A stretch of 9,530 nucleotides of DNA from an uncultured Eubacteriales bacterium (GCA_900550625.1 URSW01000047.1:1-9530), one strand, 5' to 3'. Shown: positions 1 to 6,563, counted from the stretch's first letter. The notes: a model not told the origin generated them from the sequence alone. Numbers and translations are program-made.

Positions 1-810
1 AAATCCGCGGGACTTGTCGCCGGCATGACGGGCGACGGAGTGAACGATGCGCCGTCGCTCTGCGCGGCGGATGTAGGATTCGCAATGGGGTCGGGAAGCG
101 AGGTCGCCTCCGCCGCTTCGGACATCGTGATCCTTGATTCGAGCCTGCGCTCCATCGTAAACGCGGTTCTGTTCGGGAGAACGATATTCAAAAGCATAAG
201 AAAATTCATAACATTCCAGCTAATCATGAATCTGTGCGCCACGGCGGTGTCATTCATCGGTCCGTTCATCGGCATCGACGCGCCCGTAACCGTCGTGCAG
301 ATGCTCTGGATCAACATGATAATGGATACGCTCGGCGCTCTCGCATTCGCCGGTGAAGCGCCGAATCCGCGCTGCCTGCGCGAAGCTCCCGTGCCGCGTT
401 CCCAGGGGCTTATCACTCCGCCGATGCTTGCACGGATACTTCTGTCGTCCTCGTTCATGACGGCGGTATGCCTGATGTTTCTGAAGCTGCCCGCCTTCCG
501 CTCACTTTTCCCCGGCGTATCCGACCTGTACTATCTGACGGTATTTTTCGTGATAATCATATTCATGGGGATATTCACAAGCTTCTGCGTCCGCACCGAC
601 AGGATAAACCTTCTCTCCGGAATATCAAAAAATCCGGCATTCGTTCTAATAATGGCGCTTGCATCCGCCGTGCAGTTCGCGCTCGTCGAGTTCGGCGGAA
701 GCGCAATACGGTGCATTCCGCTGTCCTCGCGCGATGCCGCCCTTGCCGTGCTCATCGCCGCATCGGTAATACCGATACAGAGTACGGTAAAGCTCTTTTT
801 CCGTAAATAA
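1..810 (+). CDS. P2-type cation-transporting ATPase, C-terminal part (PMCA-like Ca2+ pump)
   Basis: This is the C-terminal 269 residues of a P-type ATPase cut by the left window edge; the frame is open from base 1. The P-domain hinge TGDGVNDAP lies at residues 10-18, binding Mg2+ at the phosphorylation domain. It is followed by the hydrophobic segments expected for M5 to M10. The M5 Asn (in QLIMNL) and the M6 stretch LWINMIMDT, with its Asn and Asp, match the ion-coordinating positions of plasma-membrane Ca2+ ATPases (P2B) more closely than SERCA-type pumps. By family knowledge it would export Ca2+ across the cytoplasmic membrane at the cost of ATP. The DKTGT phosphorylation site and M1-M4 lie outside the window, so ion choice is inferred. 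No C-terminal calmodulin-type extension is present. It ends in TAA one base before the next promoter. Confidence 0.9.
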   Translation, partial: KSAGLVAGMTGDGVNDAPSLCAADVGFAMGSGSEVASAASDIVILDSSLRSIVNAVLFGRTIFKSIRKFITFQLIMNLCATAVSFIGPFIGIDAPVTVVQMLWINMIMDTLGALAFAGEAPNPRCLREAPVPRSQGLITPPMLARILLSSSFMTAVCLMFLKLPAFRSLFPGVSDLYYLTVFFVIIIFMGIFTSFCVRTDRINLLSGISKNPAFVLIMALASAVQFALVEFGGSAIRCIPLSSRDAALAVLIAASVIPIQSTVKLFFRK

Positions 811-839
811 TTGACACGCGCTTTCTTTTGGGATATAAT
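811..839 (+). promoter_or_regulatory. Consensus sigma-A promoter for the rlmD-like gene
   Basis: TTGACA at 811-816 and TATAAT at 834-839 are separated by exactly 17 bases, a perfect match to the housekeeping promoter consensus. It begins immediately after the ATPase stop codon. Transcription should start near 846, which gives a leader of about 80 nt. This also shows that the upstream in-frame start at 811 cannot be the translation start of the next gene. Confidence 0.85.
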
Positions 840-855
840 TTTATTAAATCGTCCC

Positions 856-873
856 TCGGCAGAACTGTGCCGA
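856..873 (+). other. Leader hairpin 1 of the rlmD-like transcript
   Basis: TCGGCA (856-861) pairs with TGCCGA (868-873) around a 6-nt loop. It sits about 10 nt after the predicted transcription start. It is short, so chance occurrence is possible. It is of interest because a second, stronger hairpin follows 10 nt later. Confidence 0.4.
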
Positions 874-883
874 ATGACATCAC

Positions 884-910
884 ACGCGCCGGACTCATTC
901 GGCGCGTTTT
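884..910 (+). terminator. Terminator-like hairpin in the rlmD leader (possible attenuator)
   Basis: ACGCGCCG (884-891) pairs perfectly with CGGCGCGT (900-907) around an 8-nt loop, followed by a short T-run (907-910). The GC-rich 8-bp stem with T residues resembles an intrinsic terminator. It lies downstream of the gene's own promoter and only 4 nt before the GGAGG ribosome binding site. It could end ATPase read-through, attenuate the methyltransferase gene, or both. The T-run is short, so efficiency is uncertain. Confidence 0.5.
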
Positions 911-924
911 CCCGGAGGAAAGCT

Positions 925-2205
925 GTGAAGCGCTACAACATCACGGATATGAATATAAACGGTGCGGGGATCACGCGCGACAAAAGCGGCGCCGTAATTT
1001 TCATTCCCGGCGCGGCGGACGGAGATATCTGCGATGCCGAAATAAACGGCGGCGGCAAGAATTATCTTACCGCCGAAATGCGGGAGCTTATATCTCCCTC
1101 CGAGCACCGCTGTCCGAGCTGCTGCGATGCGTTCGGAGAATGCGGAGGATGCACGCTCCGCCACATAACCTGCGAGCATGAGCTTGAAATCAAGCGGCGC
1201 GCCGTGGTTCAGGCTTTCAGGCGGCACAAAATCACGGCGGAGCCGGAAGAGGTAATCCCGACCTCCCCCGATGCGTACCGCAACAAAGCCGTATTCCACG
1301 CTTCGGGAAATTCTCTCGCATATTTCGCCGGGAAAAGCCATCGCCCGGTATATCCCGAAAGCGGTCGGTGTGCGATAATCCCCGAAATATTCGACCGACT
1401 GCGAACTTTCTGCGCGTCGTACTTTGCCGAGAGCTCACTCGCACTCCCATCACTCTTTCTCCGCTGCGGAGACGGCGGCGCGGTAATGCTATGTGCGGCA
1501 GGCGCAAGCGCCGAGCCCGACAGGATCGAAGGGCTCGCCGCATCTCTTTCCGACAGCTTTCCCGAAGTCATATCCGTATATGCCGCGGACCGCGAGCCTT
1601 CCCTGCCCGGCGCGGTATTCACGCACATACGAGGAGTTCGCGAGCTTGCGATCACCGTGCGCGGCATAACATTCTCCGTATCTCCGGCGTCGTTCTTCCA
1701 GGTAAATAACGAAGGTTGCGCCGAGCTGTGCCGTGTTGTATGCGAATTCGCCGCTCCCGCGCCGGGTGCGCGCATCGCCGATCTGTACTGCGGAGGCGGC
1801 ATGTTCGCCCTCATGCTCGGAAAAGCCTTCCCGGAATGCAGCGTCACGGGAATCGAAATAAACGAAAGCGCCGTCGCGTCCGCCGCGAAAAACGCAGCTG
1901 AAAACGGCATCGGCAATGCGGAATTTCTCTGCGGAGATGCCGGAGCATATCCGGAGAGGCTGCGCGATCTGTCGTGCTGTGTGGTCGATCCGCCGCGCGC
2001 CGGGCTTTCGGACAGGACCGCCGCACTGCTTCTCGAAGCCCGACCCGACAGGATCGTGTATGTATCATGCAATCCGGAAACGCTCGCGCGCGACATCGGA
2101 CGCCTCGGCAAATCGTATTCGATCGGGCGCATGATATGTGCGGACATGTTCCCCCGCGCACCGCATGTGGAGACGGTAGTATTGATGACGCGCGCGGACA
2201 GATAA
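925..2205 (+). CDS. rlmD: 23S rRNA (uracil-5)-methyltransferase, RlmD/RlmCD type
   Basis: A SAM-dependent enzyme that methylates C5 of a uridine in 23S rRNA, in the TrmA/RumA/RlmCD family; 426 residues is usual for it. The GTG start at 925 was chosen because GGAGG (914-918) lies 6 nt upstream; the in-frame codons further up lie in the promoter and leader. An N-terminal TRAM-like region is followed by the Fe-S cysteines C67, C73, C76 (C-x5-C-G-G-C) and C149. YRNKA lies at 118-122. The SAM motif DLYCGGG is at 286-292, DPPR at 355-358, and SCNP holds the catalytic Cys382. The PHVETVVL end holds the general base Glu416. All catalytic residues are present, so the enzyme should be active. Which uridine it modifies (equivalent to U1939, U747, or both as in Bacillota RlmCD) cannot be read from sequence. 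It is transcribed from its own promoter. Confidence 0.93.
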   Translation: MKRYNITDMNINGAGITRDKSGAVIFIPGAADGDICDAEINGGGKNYLTAEMRELISPSEHRCPSCCDAFGECGGCTLRHITCEHELEIKRRAVVQAFRRHKITAEPEEVIPTSPDAYRNKAVFHASGNSLAYFAGKSHRPVYPESGRCAIIPEIFDRLRTFCASYFAESSLALPSLFLRCGDGGAVMLCAAGASAEPDRIEGLAASLSDSFPEVISVYAADREPSLPGAVFTHIRGVRELAITVRGITFSVSPASFFQVNNEGCAELCRVVCEFAAPAPGARIADLYCGGGMFALMLGKAFPECSVTGIEINESAVASAAKNAAENGIGNAEFLCGDAGAYPERLRDLSCCVVDPPRAGLSDRTAALLLEARPDRIVYVSCNPETLARDIGRLGKSYSIGRMICADMFPRAPHVETVVLMTRADR

Positions 2206-2208
2206 GCG

Positions 2209-2227
2209 TCCGGAAATCCCGGATTTT
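2209..2227 (+). terminator. Weak intrinsic terminator after rlmD
   Basis: TCCGG (2209-2213) pairs with CCGGA (2219-2223) around a 5-nt loop, followed by TTTT (2224-2227). It begins 3 nt after the rlmD stop codon. The stem is only 5 bp, so termination may be partial. Nothing else is evident between it and the pseudogene at 2288. Confidence 0.45.
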
Positions 2228-2287
2228 ATGCGTCTGTCGTGATTTTGCGTCAGTTTAACATTTCGTTGATTCCCCGAAAATCATCTC

Positions 2288-2880
2288 TGCATGAGCATAT
2301 CTGCGGGAAATTGCGATCACATGGATAAAAGCTATCCCGGCTTTTATCTTACAACAAATACGGATCGGGAATTGAAGCAGGAAGCGATCAGCGAATATGA
2401 TAACGAAGAAAACAGAAGAATCATGATAGCCGCCGCGGGAGTGGAGTACGAGAACTTCTGTAAAATGACGCGGGCAGAAGAAATCACGAAGTTTGCCAAA
2501 AAGATCGGCATAGCAACCTGCGTGGGATTGCTGCACGGAGCCGGGATTTTTGCCGAAATTCTATGAAAATACGGATTTGAGGTGTTCGAAATTTGCTGTA
2601 AAGCGGGAACGGTCGAAAAAAGCCGTCGGGATTCCCGAATGCTGTGAGGAAATCGGGAAGAACATGTGCAATCCGATTTTGCAGGCAAAGCAGTTAAACG
2701 CAGGAAAAACGGATTTGAATGTAGTAATCGGTCTTTGCGTCGGACACGACAGCCTGTTCAATAAATATTCGGATGCACTCGTAACCACACTTCTCACAAA
2801 GGACCGCGTGCCGGGGCATAGCGCTGCGGCGGCTCTTTATCTGAGAAAGGACATATTATTCAAGACTGATATGCAATTGA
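2288..2880 (+). pseudogene. DUF1847 family (putative metal-binding protein) pseudogene
   Basis: The remains of a DUF1847 gene are spread over three frames. From 2288 the reading frame gives Cys-rich N-terminal remains, then EENRRIMIAAAGVEYENFC, TRAEEI and IATCVGLL. An in-frame TGA at 2564-2566 interrupts it, but the same frame continues with KYGFEVFEICCKAGTVEK. At the A6 run (2616-2621) the frame moves by +1 and carries on as AVGIPE, GKNMCNPILQAKQLN and the hallmark GLCVGHDSLFNKYSDA, then KDRVPGH. A second +1 move near 2850 restores TYYSRLICN and the likely ancestral stop TGA at 2878-2880. Relative to the family as remembered, the second N-terminal Cys is lost and a few residues are missing before IGIATCVGL. 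No start codon with a Shine-Dalgarno is visible. The intact family has conserved cysteines and no well-established function. Several independent lesions favour true decay over a single sequencing error. Confidence 0.85.
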
Positions 2881-2888
2881 TTTGCAAG

Positions 2889-2907
2889 AGGCTTTCCGCG
2901 AAAGCCT
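2889..2907. other. 8-bp hairpin beside the bidirectional terminator
   Basis: AGGCTTTC (2889-2896) pairs with GAAAGCCT (2900-2907) around a CGC loop. No T-run follows on either strand, so it is not a terminator by itself. It lies between the pseudogene stop and the large terminator and may be left over from the decayed gene's 3' region. Confidence 0.4.
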
Positions 2908-2919
2908 GTAAAAAACGAG

Positions 2920-2958
2920 ATGGGGGATACCGCACTTTTGTGCGGTATCCCCCATTTT
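2920..2958. terminator. Strong bidirectional intrinsic terminator
   Basis: A perfect 16-bp stem (2920-2935 with 2940-2955) closes a TTTT loop. On the plus strand it is followed by TTTT (2955-2958). On the minus strand, a run of six T residues (2911-2916 complement) follows a few bases after the stem. It starts just past the stop codon of the minus-strand acetyltransferase gene (2962-2964). It therefore separates the convergent transcripts of that gene and of the pseudogene region. Confidence 0.9.
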
Positions 2959-2961
2959 GAT

Positions 2962-3891
2962 TTAATTCAGATAAGAAAACGTTTTGCCTAAATCGGTATC
3001 AAAGCCGAGTGCCCGATACATTCCCTCATCGCACGGGGCACAGGTGACAGCCAGACCGGAGAGGGCGTTCTCCCTGCTCCATTTTTGTGCAGCTTGTGTC
3101 AGCATCCGGGCAATGCCTTTTCTGCGGAACACGGGTTCAATATAAAAGTCATCGAACACTCCCGTGTCGGTACATGCAAAGGTGGAGAAACATTTTACGA
3201 CGCTGCACATACCCACAGCACGGCAGCCGCGCTTTGCAACAAAGAAAGTGATCTTCCAGTCACGGATCGCCCGGGCAAGATGTTCCTGCTCTTCCTCGGT
3301 TGCAGGCTGTTCCCCGATCTCCTTCAAGAATCCGTTTTCAAGCTTTTTGAGCTGCCAATCATCAGGATCGGCGAGGACTTCCGCGGTTATGGGAACATCT
3401 TCTGCCGGGGGCAGGATCATCAGCGCATCTCCCCACTCGTCAACACCGTTCTCTACAAAGCCGACGTTTTTCCAAAAATGCCGCCGCCGCTCGCTGCCGC
3501 CGCAGTTAAGCTCTGCATACAATGCGCCGCGTTCTTTTGCCCAATCAAGCAGCACCCCGGCGCATTCCCTGCCGGTTCCGTTCCCGCGAAACTCCGGATA
3601 GACGCAGTATTCCATGATGAAGCACTTGCCGTCCTCGGAAGTGAAGAGCACGGGCATGGCAAATCCGATATCCCGTCCGTCCCGCCGGAAGAACAGGAAG
3701 AAGCAGCGATCCTGCGGTCTGCTGTAAATTTCCATCATGCGGTCATGATACCCGGAGCCGAGAAAGTATTCAAGTTCGTCGTCATCGGAGTCGGGGAAAA
3801 TGTCCCGCTTGTGATAGGCATGAAGCTGCTCCCAAAAGGCAGCAACATCGTTTTCCGTGACTGCTTCACGGATGGTGATTCGGTTTTCCAT
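2962..3891 (-). CDS. Tandem GNAT-family N-acetyltransferase
   Basis: A 309-residue protein with two GCN5-related acetyltransferase domains, which would transfer an acetyl group from acetyl-CoA to a small amine or protein substrate in the cytoplasm. Domain 1 (about 4-160) has the acetyl-CoA pyrophosphate loop in VYPEFRGNGTG (R102, G105, G107) and the closing HFWKNVGFVENG. Domain 2 (about 165-309) has FYIEPVFRRKGIA (R256, G259, A261) and closes with MYRALGF. Both loops keep the R-x-x-G-x-G/A pattern, so both domains may bind cofactor. The start is supported by GGAGG seven bases upstream (complement of 3899-3903). Substrate is unknown; double GNATs include antibiotic- and thiol-modifying enzymes, but nothing here points to one. 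It appears monocistronic, with a structured leader upstream and a strong terminator just downstream. Confidence 0.9.
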   Translation of the reverse strand: MENRITIREAVTENDVAAFWEQLHAYHKRDIFPDSDDDELEYFLGSGYHDRMMEIYSRPQDRCFFLFFRRDGRDIGFAMPVLFTSEDGKCFIMEYCVYPEFRGNGTGRECAGVLLDWAKERGALYAELNCGGSERRRHFWKNVGFVENGVDEWGDALMILPPAEDVPITAEVLADPDDWQLKKLENGFLKEIGEQPATEEEQEHLARAIRDWKITFFVAKRGCRAVGMCSVVKCFSTFACTDTGVFDDFYIEPVFRRKGIARMLTQAAQKWSRENALSGLAVTCAPCDEGMYRALGFDTDLGKTFSYLN

Positions 3892-3898
3892 TTGATTT

Positions 3899-3987
3899 CC
3901 TCCAAAATTTGATTCGGAGGGTTAGGAAGCGTGAACCCTCCATACACGATTCATCTTCATAAAGACCACACCTTTCTTAATCAAATT
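3899..3987 (-). promoter_or_regulatory. Structured 5' leader of the GNAT gene (candidate cis-regulator)
   Basis: On the minus strand the leader can close with a 9-bp stem: AATTTGATT (complement of 3979-3987) pairs with AATCAAATT (complement of 3906-3914), which ends 2 nt before the GGAGG ribosome binding site. Inside it is a perfect 8-bp hairpin, GGAGGGTT with AACCCTCC (3934-3941 and 3916-3923), with a 10-nt loop. The 3' arm contains CCTCC, which could instead pair with the downstream GGAGG, so the two hairpin states would affect translation differently. I recognise no known riboswitch class. The structure is read by eye; the regulatory role is inference. Confidence 0.45.
3922..3960 (-). CDS. 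Possible 12-residue leader peptide upstream of the GNAT gene
   Basis: An ATG-initiated mini-ORF encodes MKMNRVWRVHAS and ends in TAA. It has a modest AAAGG 10 nt upstream (complement of 3971-3975). Its last codons cover the 5' arm and loop of the leader hairpin, and its stop codon overlaps the first bases of the 3' arm, so a ribosome on it would open that hairpin. This geometry resembles translational attenuation leaders known for some resistance genes. The ORF is very short and could arise by chance; translation is unproven. Confidence 0.3.
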   Translation of the reverse strand: MKMNRVWRVHAS

Positions 3988-3991
3988 GTAT

Positions 3992-4165
3992 TCAGATGCC
4001 TTTTACGGCATTGATACCTTGGAAATTACCTTCGGAAAAATATTTGCGGAATCGTTTTACACTGTCACGAAGCTGCGCCTGAAACGCTTTTGTCAGATGA
4101 TTCCGACAAGTAAACGGAGGCTGATCGGGCGAGCGGAATGTGATGTTTTTATCATCTTCACACGA
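3992..4165 (-). other. Startless 57-codon open stretch, possible gene remnant
   Basis: On the minus strand the frame is open for 57 codons between an in-frame TGA (4166-4168) and a TGA at 3992-3994, with no ATG, GTG or TTG start. The last part has protein-like character, basic and amphipathic: AFQAQLRDSVKRFRKYF followed by SEGNFQGINAVKGI. It lies just upstream of the GNAT leader on the same strand. I cannot identify a family. It may be the tail of a lost gene whose 5' part was deleted, or a chance open frame. Confidence 0.25.
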
Positions 4166-4187
4166 TCACCGCGCCGTCAGCCTCGCA

Positions 4188-4219
4188 GAGCGGCGATGCC
4201 TCAAAAGGCAAAGCCGCTC
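4188..4219. other. Two-tier hairpin downstream of the glycosidase gene
   Basis: GAGCGGC (4188-4194) pairs with GCCGCTC (4213-4219). Within it TGCCT (4197-4201) pairs with AGGCA (4206-4210) around a CAAA tetraloop. It lies about 25 nt beyond the stop of the minus-strand glycosidase gene. A smaller stem, GCAGT with ACTGC (4228-4232 and 4240-4244), directly follows that stop. No T-run follows on either strand, so it is not a classical terminator. It may stabilise the 3' end of the mRNA. Confidence 0.4.
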
Positions 4220-4244
4220 CGCACAAGGCAGTCGAACACACTGC

Positions 4245-6350
4245 TTATTTTGTAATCAAAACAGAGTTGAATATGCTGCGAAGCGCTCCGTCGGACGGGC
4301 TGTTTTTCACAACAAGCTCTCCGACGGCGTTCTCTATCATCGTGGACGATCCGCCGCCGTCGAGATTCACGGCATATGTTGCGCCGAGTTCCTTCAGCAT
4401 GAGCGACAAATCGAGCAGCGATGCGCCGTTTGACACCTCCTGCTGTCTGCCGTCTACGACTATCAGGTACACGCATCCGTTATCATCGTAGCCCATTGCG
4501 GTTCTCGGGTGGCGGATCTCACCGAACGGCGTGCCCTGTCCGTTCTGGTAAATCGTGCCGCGGCGGAGCAGGACGTGCGATGCTCCGAAGCCTGTCTGCA
4601 TATTTGAAATCTTAGCCCTCGCCTCGCCCGCGATTCCGCAGTCGAGAGTTCCGTCCTTCATCACGGCGATCCACGGGCGGTTTTCGTTATTCTGCTTAAG
4701 GATATTTCCGTCCTTAACGCAAAGCCCCTGCGGTGAATTATCGGATTCTATATGGAAGAAGTCCGCATTGATGCCGAAGAAAATATCATTGCCTGATGCG
4801 ATCTCGCTCTCCATTTGCTCGCGGACCGTTGCGCTGACGCCGGAAACCTTATCTCCGTCCGGCGTACCCATGACTATACGCGACGCGCCGTTCGGCACGG
4901 TCAAAAGATACGCCTTGACCGGCATGCCGTGGGCATCGGTATACTCAAGCTGTGCATACTCCGAGCCGTCCTCGTAAACGCTGCTGTCACGCGCCGTCAG
5001 CTCGAGCAGATTTGAATCAACGCCGTACAGCGTTCGTGCGGGAATGGACGCATCCGACTTTGCCTCTCCGAATTCCGAGAGATATTTCGCCGCAAATGTG
5101 CGGATGGCGAAGAGAATCCCGTTCTCCGTAATTGCATCAATGATGATTTTGTCATCATCGGCTGAAATTATAAATGTGTTCGTCCCTATCTCGGGATCGT
5201 GCTCATCACTGCCGCATTTTACGAATATTGCTTTTCCCCCGTTATATCCCGCGGAATCGGCAATACTCACATCCTTGCCGCAAGTCTTTTTTATACTGCG
5301 GGCGAGAAAAGTTGCCATTCCGTTACCGGGATTTGACGAAAAAACAGTGTACTCCTCGACAGGGATGCCGTCAAGCGTCAGCTCCTCGCACACAGTCTTA
5401 TGCGAATAAAGACGGCGCGTTCCCGACGTTACGTTTTTCGTCGCCTCGACCGTCACGTATTCACTGCCGGTCCACTTAACATATGAGCCGAGTCGGTTGT
5501 ACTTGTTCACATAACCGAAGCTGTCCCACAGAAACGCGCTCACCGCCTCATAAAGTCCGGCACTGTCTCCGGCATTGATAACGATGCTCTTTTTCGTCTG
5601 CACATCATAAACCCAATCGAACTCCCCGAGTCCCGCCGCAGCCTTTCTCGACTTTGTGCGCGAGGTGTCGCCGAGAATGATCTCCAATTCTGCCGTGCTC
5701 TTGTCGGTAATTATGCGATTATTTCCCTTCGTCGTGCCGTAGACGCTGTCAAGCGCCGTGCAGAGAAGCCGCGCAGCTTCATTCTCAAAGTTGTCCGTCT
5801 CAGACGGCACAACGACCGAGAAATCGCCGAGCTCAAAATCCACTGCGGGATAAACTGCCTCGCCGAGTATTACGTCCCAGCCCGCAGCCCATCTGATCAC
5901 GGCTATTACATCAGCCAAGGAGATTTTTCCGTCCGCCTCGGCATCGCCTGCCGAAACATCGACCGAAACATCCCATCCGGCGACCTTCTGCAGCAGCAGA
6001 ATAATGTCGCGCACATTTATCTTGCCGTCGCGGTTTACATCACCGTAGATTATCACCCGAAGCTCATCCTCGCCCTGCCGTACAACGGCTCCGGACGGAA
6101 CAAGATCGCTGCCGCCGAGAACACAATCCTCTACGGCAACGACTGCGCCGTCATCGAATTCCGCAGCAAGGTCGTCCGCCGTAACCTCGCCGTAGATTCC
6201 GCGAATACAGCCCGCCTCACGGTCGAGAGTCAGCCGCGACTCCGCTTTCAGAGTCAATGCCTTGTCCGCGCCCGAGACCGGAACCCAAAGCACCGCTCCG
6301 AAAAGAATCGCCGCACTCAGGAGTGCGGACAGAATTTTTCCGTGTTTCAT
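4245..6350 (-). CDS. Secreted dockerin-containing phosphodiester glycosidase (NAGPA/DUF2233 domain)
   Basis: A 701-residue exported protein. Residues 1-28 are a signal peptide: basic start MKHGK, hydrophobic core, and a likely cut after VSGA. Residues about 35-100 form a small beta-rich module of the kind seen next to dockerins. Two calcium-binding dockerin repeats follow, DVNRDGKINVRD (104-115) and DAEADGKISLAD (136-147). Residues about 170-300 and 325-425 look like two related alpha/beta modules, similar to the N-terminal domains of some glycoside hydrolases. The C-terminal part (about 475-701) is the phosphodiester glycosidase domain, with GINADFF (526-532), HPRTAMG (614-620) and NLDGGGSSTM (662-671). 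Family members remove sugars from phosphodiester-linked glycans; the substrate here is unknown. The dockerin suggests docking to a cohesin, on a scaffold or at the cell surface. GGAGG lies 9 nt before the ATG (complement of 6360-6364). Confidence 0.88.
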   Translation of the reverse strand: MKHGKILSALLSAAILFGAVLWVPVSGADKALTLKAESRLTLDREAGCIRGIYGEVTADDLAAEFDDGAVVAVEDCVLGGSDLVPSGAVVRQGEDELRVIIYGDVNRDGKINVRDIILLLQKVAGWDVSVDVSAGDAEADGKISLADVIAVIRWAAGWDVILGEAVYPAVDFELGDFSVVVPSETDNFENEAARLLCTALDSVYGTTKGNNRIITDKSTAELEIILGDTSRTKSRKAAAGLGEFDWVYDVQTKKSIVINAGDSAGLYEAVSAFLWDSFGYVNKYNRLGSYVKWTGSEYVTVEATKNVTSGTRRLYSHKTVCEELTLDGIPVEEYTVFSSNPGNGMATFLARSIKKTCGKDVSIADSAGYNGGKAIFVKCGSDEHDPEIGTNTFIISADDDKIIIDAITENGILFAIRTFAAKYLSEFGEAKSDASIPARTLYGVDSNLLELTARDSSVYEDGSEYAQLEYTDAHGMPVKAYLLTVPNGASRIVMGTPDGDKVSGVSATVREQMESEIASGNDIFFGINADFFHIESDNSPQGLCVKDGNILKQNNENRPWIAVMKDGTLDCGIAGEARAKISNMQTGFGASHVLLRRGTIYQNGQGTPFGEIRHPRTAMGYDDNGCVYLIVVDGRQQEVSNGASLLDLSLMLKELGATYAVNLDGGGSSTMIENAVGELVVKNSPSDGALRSIFNSVLITK

Positions 6351-6391
6351 GAAATCATACCTCCGAATTCGGTAGAGATGTCTGTAAGCAT

Positions 6392-6420
6392 ATTATAACA
6401 AAGAAAAAATGAAAACGCAA
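6392..6420 (-). promoter_or_regulatory. Promoter of the dockerin-glycosidase gene
   Basis: On the minus strand TTGCGT (complement of 6415-6420) and a perfect TATAAT (complement of 6392-6397) are 17 bases apart. The -35 keeps only TTG. Transcription would start about 7 nt downstream of the -10, giving a leader of roughly 35 nt with the GGAGG ribosome binding site. It is divergent from the helicase promoter. Confidence 0.65.
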
Positions 6421-6470
6421 GTATACTGTGTTTTGAAGCAATTTCTTGATTATCTTCGCCTGAGCAATAC

Positions 6471-6499
6471 TTTACAAATATCAAAAAACATGCTATCAT
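6471..6499 (+). promoter_or_regulatory. Promoter of the SF1 helicase-nuclease gene
   Basis: TTTACA (6471-6476) and TATCAT (6494-6499) are 17 bases apart, and a TGC just before the -10 gives an extended -10 element. The predicted leader is about 55-60 nt and AT-rich. The ribosome binding site AAGGA (6550-6554) lies 9 nt before the ATG at 6564. An ATG at 6559 reaches a stop after two codons and is not the start. Confidence 0.65.
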
Positions 6500-6563
6500 A
6501 AATAAAACGGTCAAAATGCACATCAATTTTTTAATATTGTATATTTTATAAGGAATTCATGAT

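Noticed and set aside
811..924. N-terminal extension of the methyltransferase ORF from a start at 811 or an ATG at 874
   Set aside because: 811-839 is a consensus promoter and 874 has no Shine-Dalgarno. GTG at 925 has GGAGG 6 nt upstream and begins where family similarity starts.
1209..2147. Minus-strand 312-codon ORF opposite the methyltransferase gene
   Set aside because: A shadow of a GC-rich gene: low-complexity Ser, Arg and Ala content, no family motif, and full overlap with a well-supported coding sequence.
2564..2566. In-frame TGA as selenocysteine or a recoded stop
   Set aside because: The position aligns with a non-cysteine residue in the family as I know it, no SECIS-like element is obvious, and the intact genes whose stops are visible all end in TAA with nothing suggesting TGA recoding.
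2616..2622. AAAAAAG heptamer as a programmed -1 frameshift site in the DUF1847 remnant
   Set aside because: The heptamer is not in the phase required relative to the upstream frame, the needed change is +1, and other lesions are present in the same gene.
3085..3912. Plus-strand 275-codon ORF opposite the GNAT gene
   Set aside because: The opposite strand encodes both intact GNAT domains with a good ribosome binding site and terminator; this frame shows no motif.
3986..4255. Plus-strand 89-codon ORF in the gap between the GNAT and glycosidase genes
   Set aside because: It has a TTG start without a Shine-Dalgarno, no recognisable motif, a tail running into the 3' end of the glycosidase gene on the other strand, and overlap with structured DNA.
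6420..6427. AGTATACT palindrome in the divergent promoter region as an operator
   Set aside because: An 8-bp palindrome in AT-rich DNA is expected by chance, and no second copy or adjacent regulator gene supports it.
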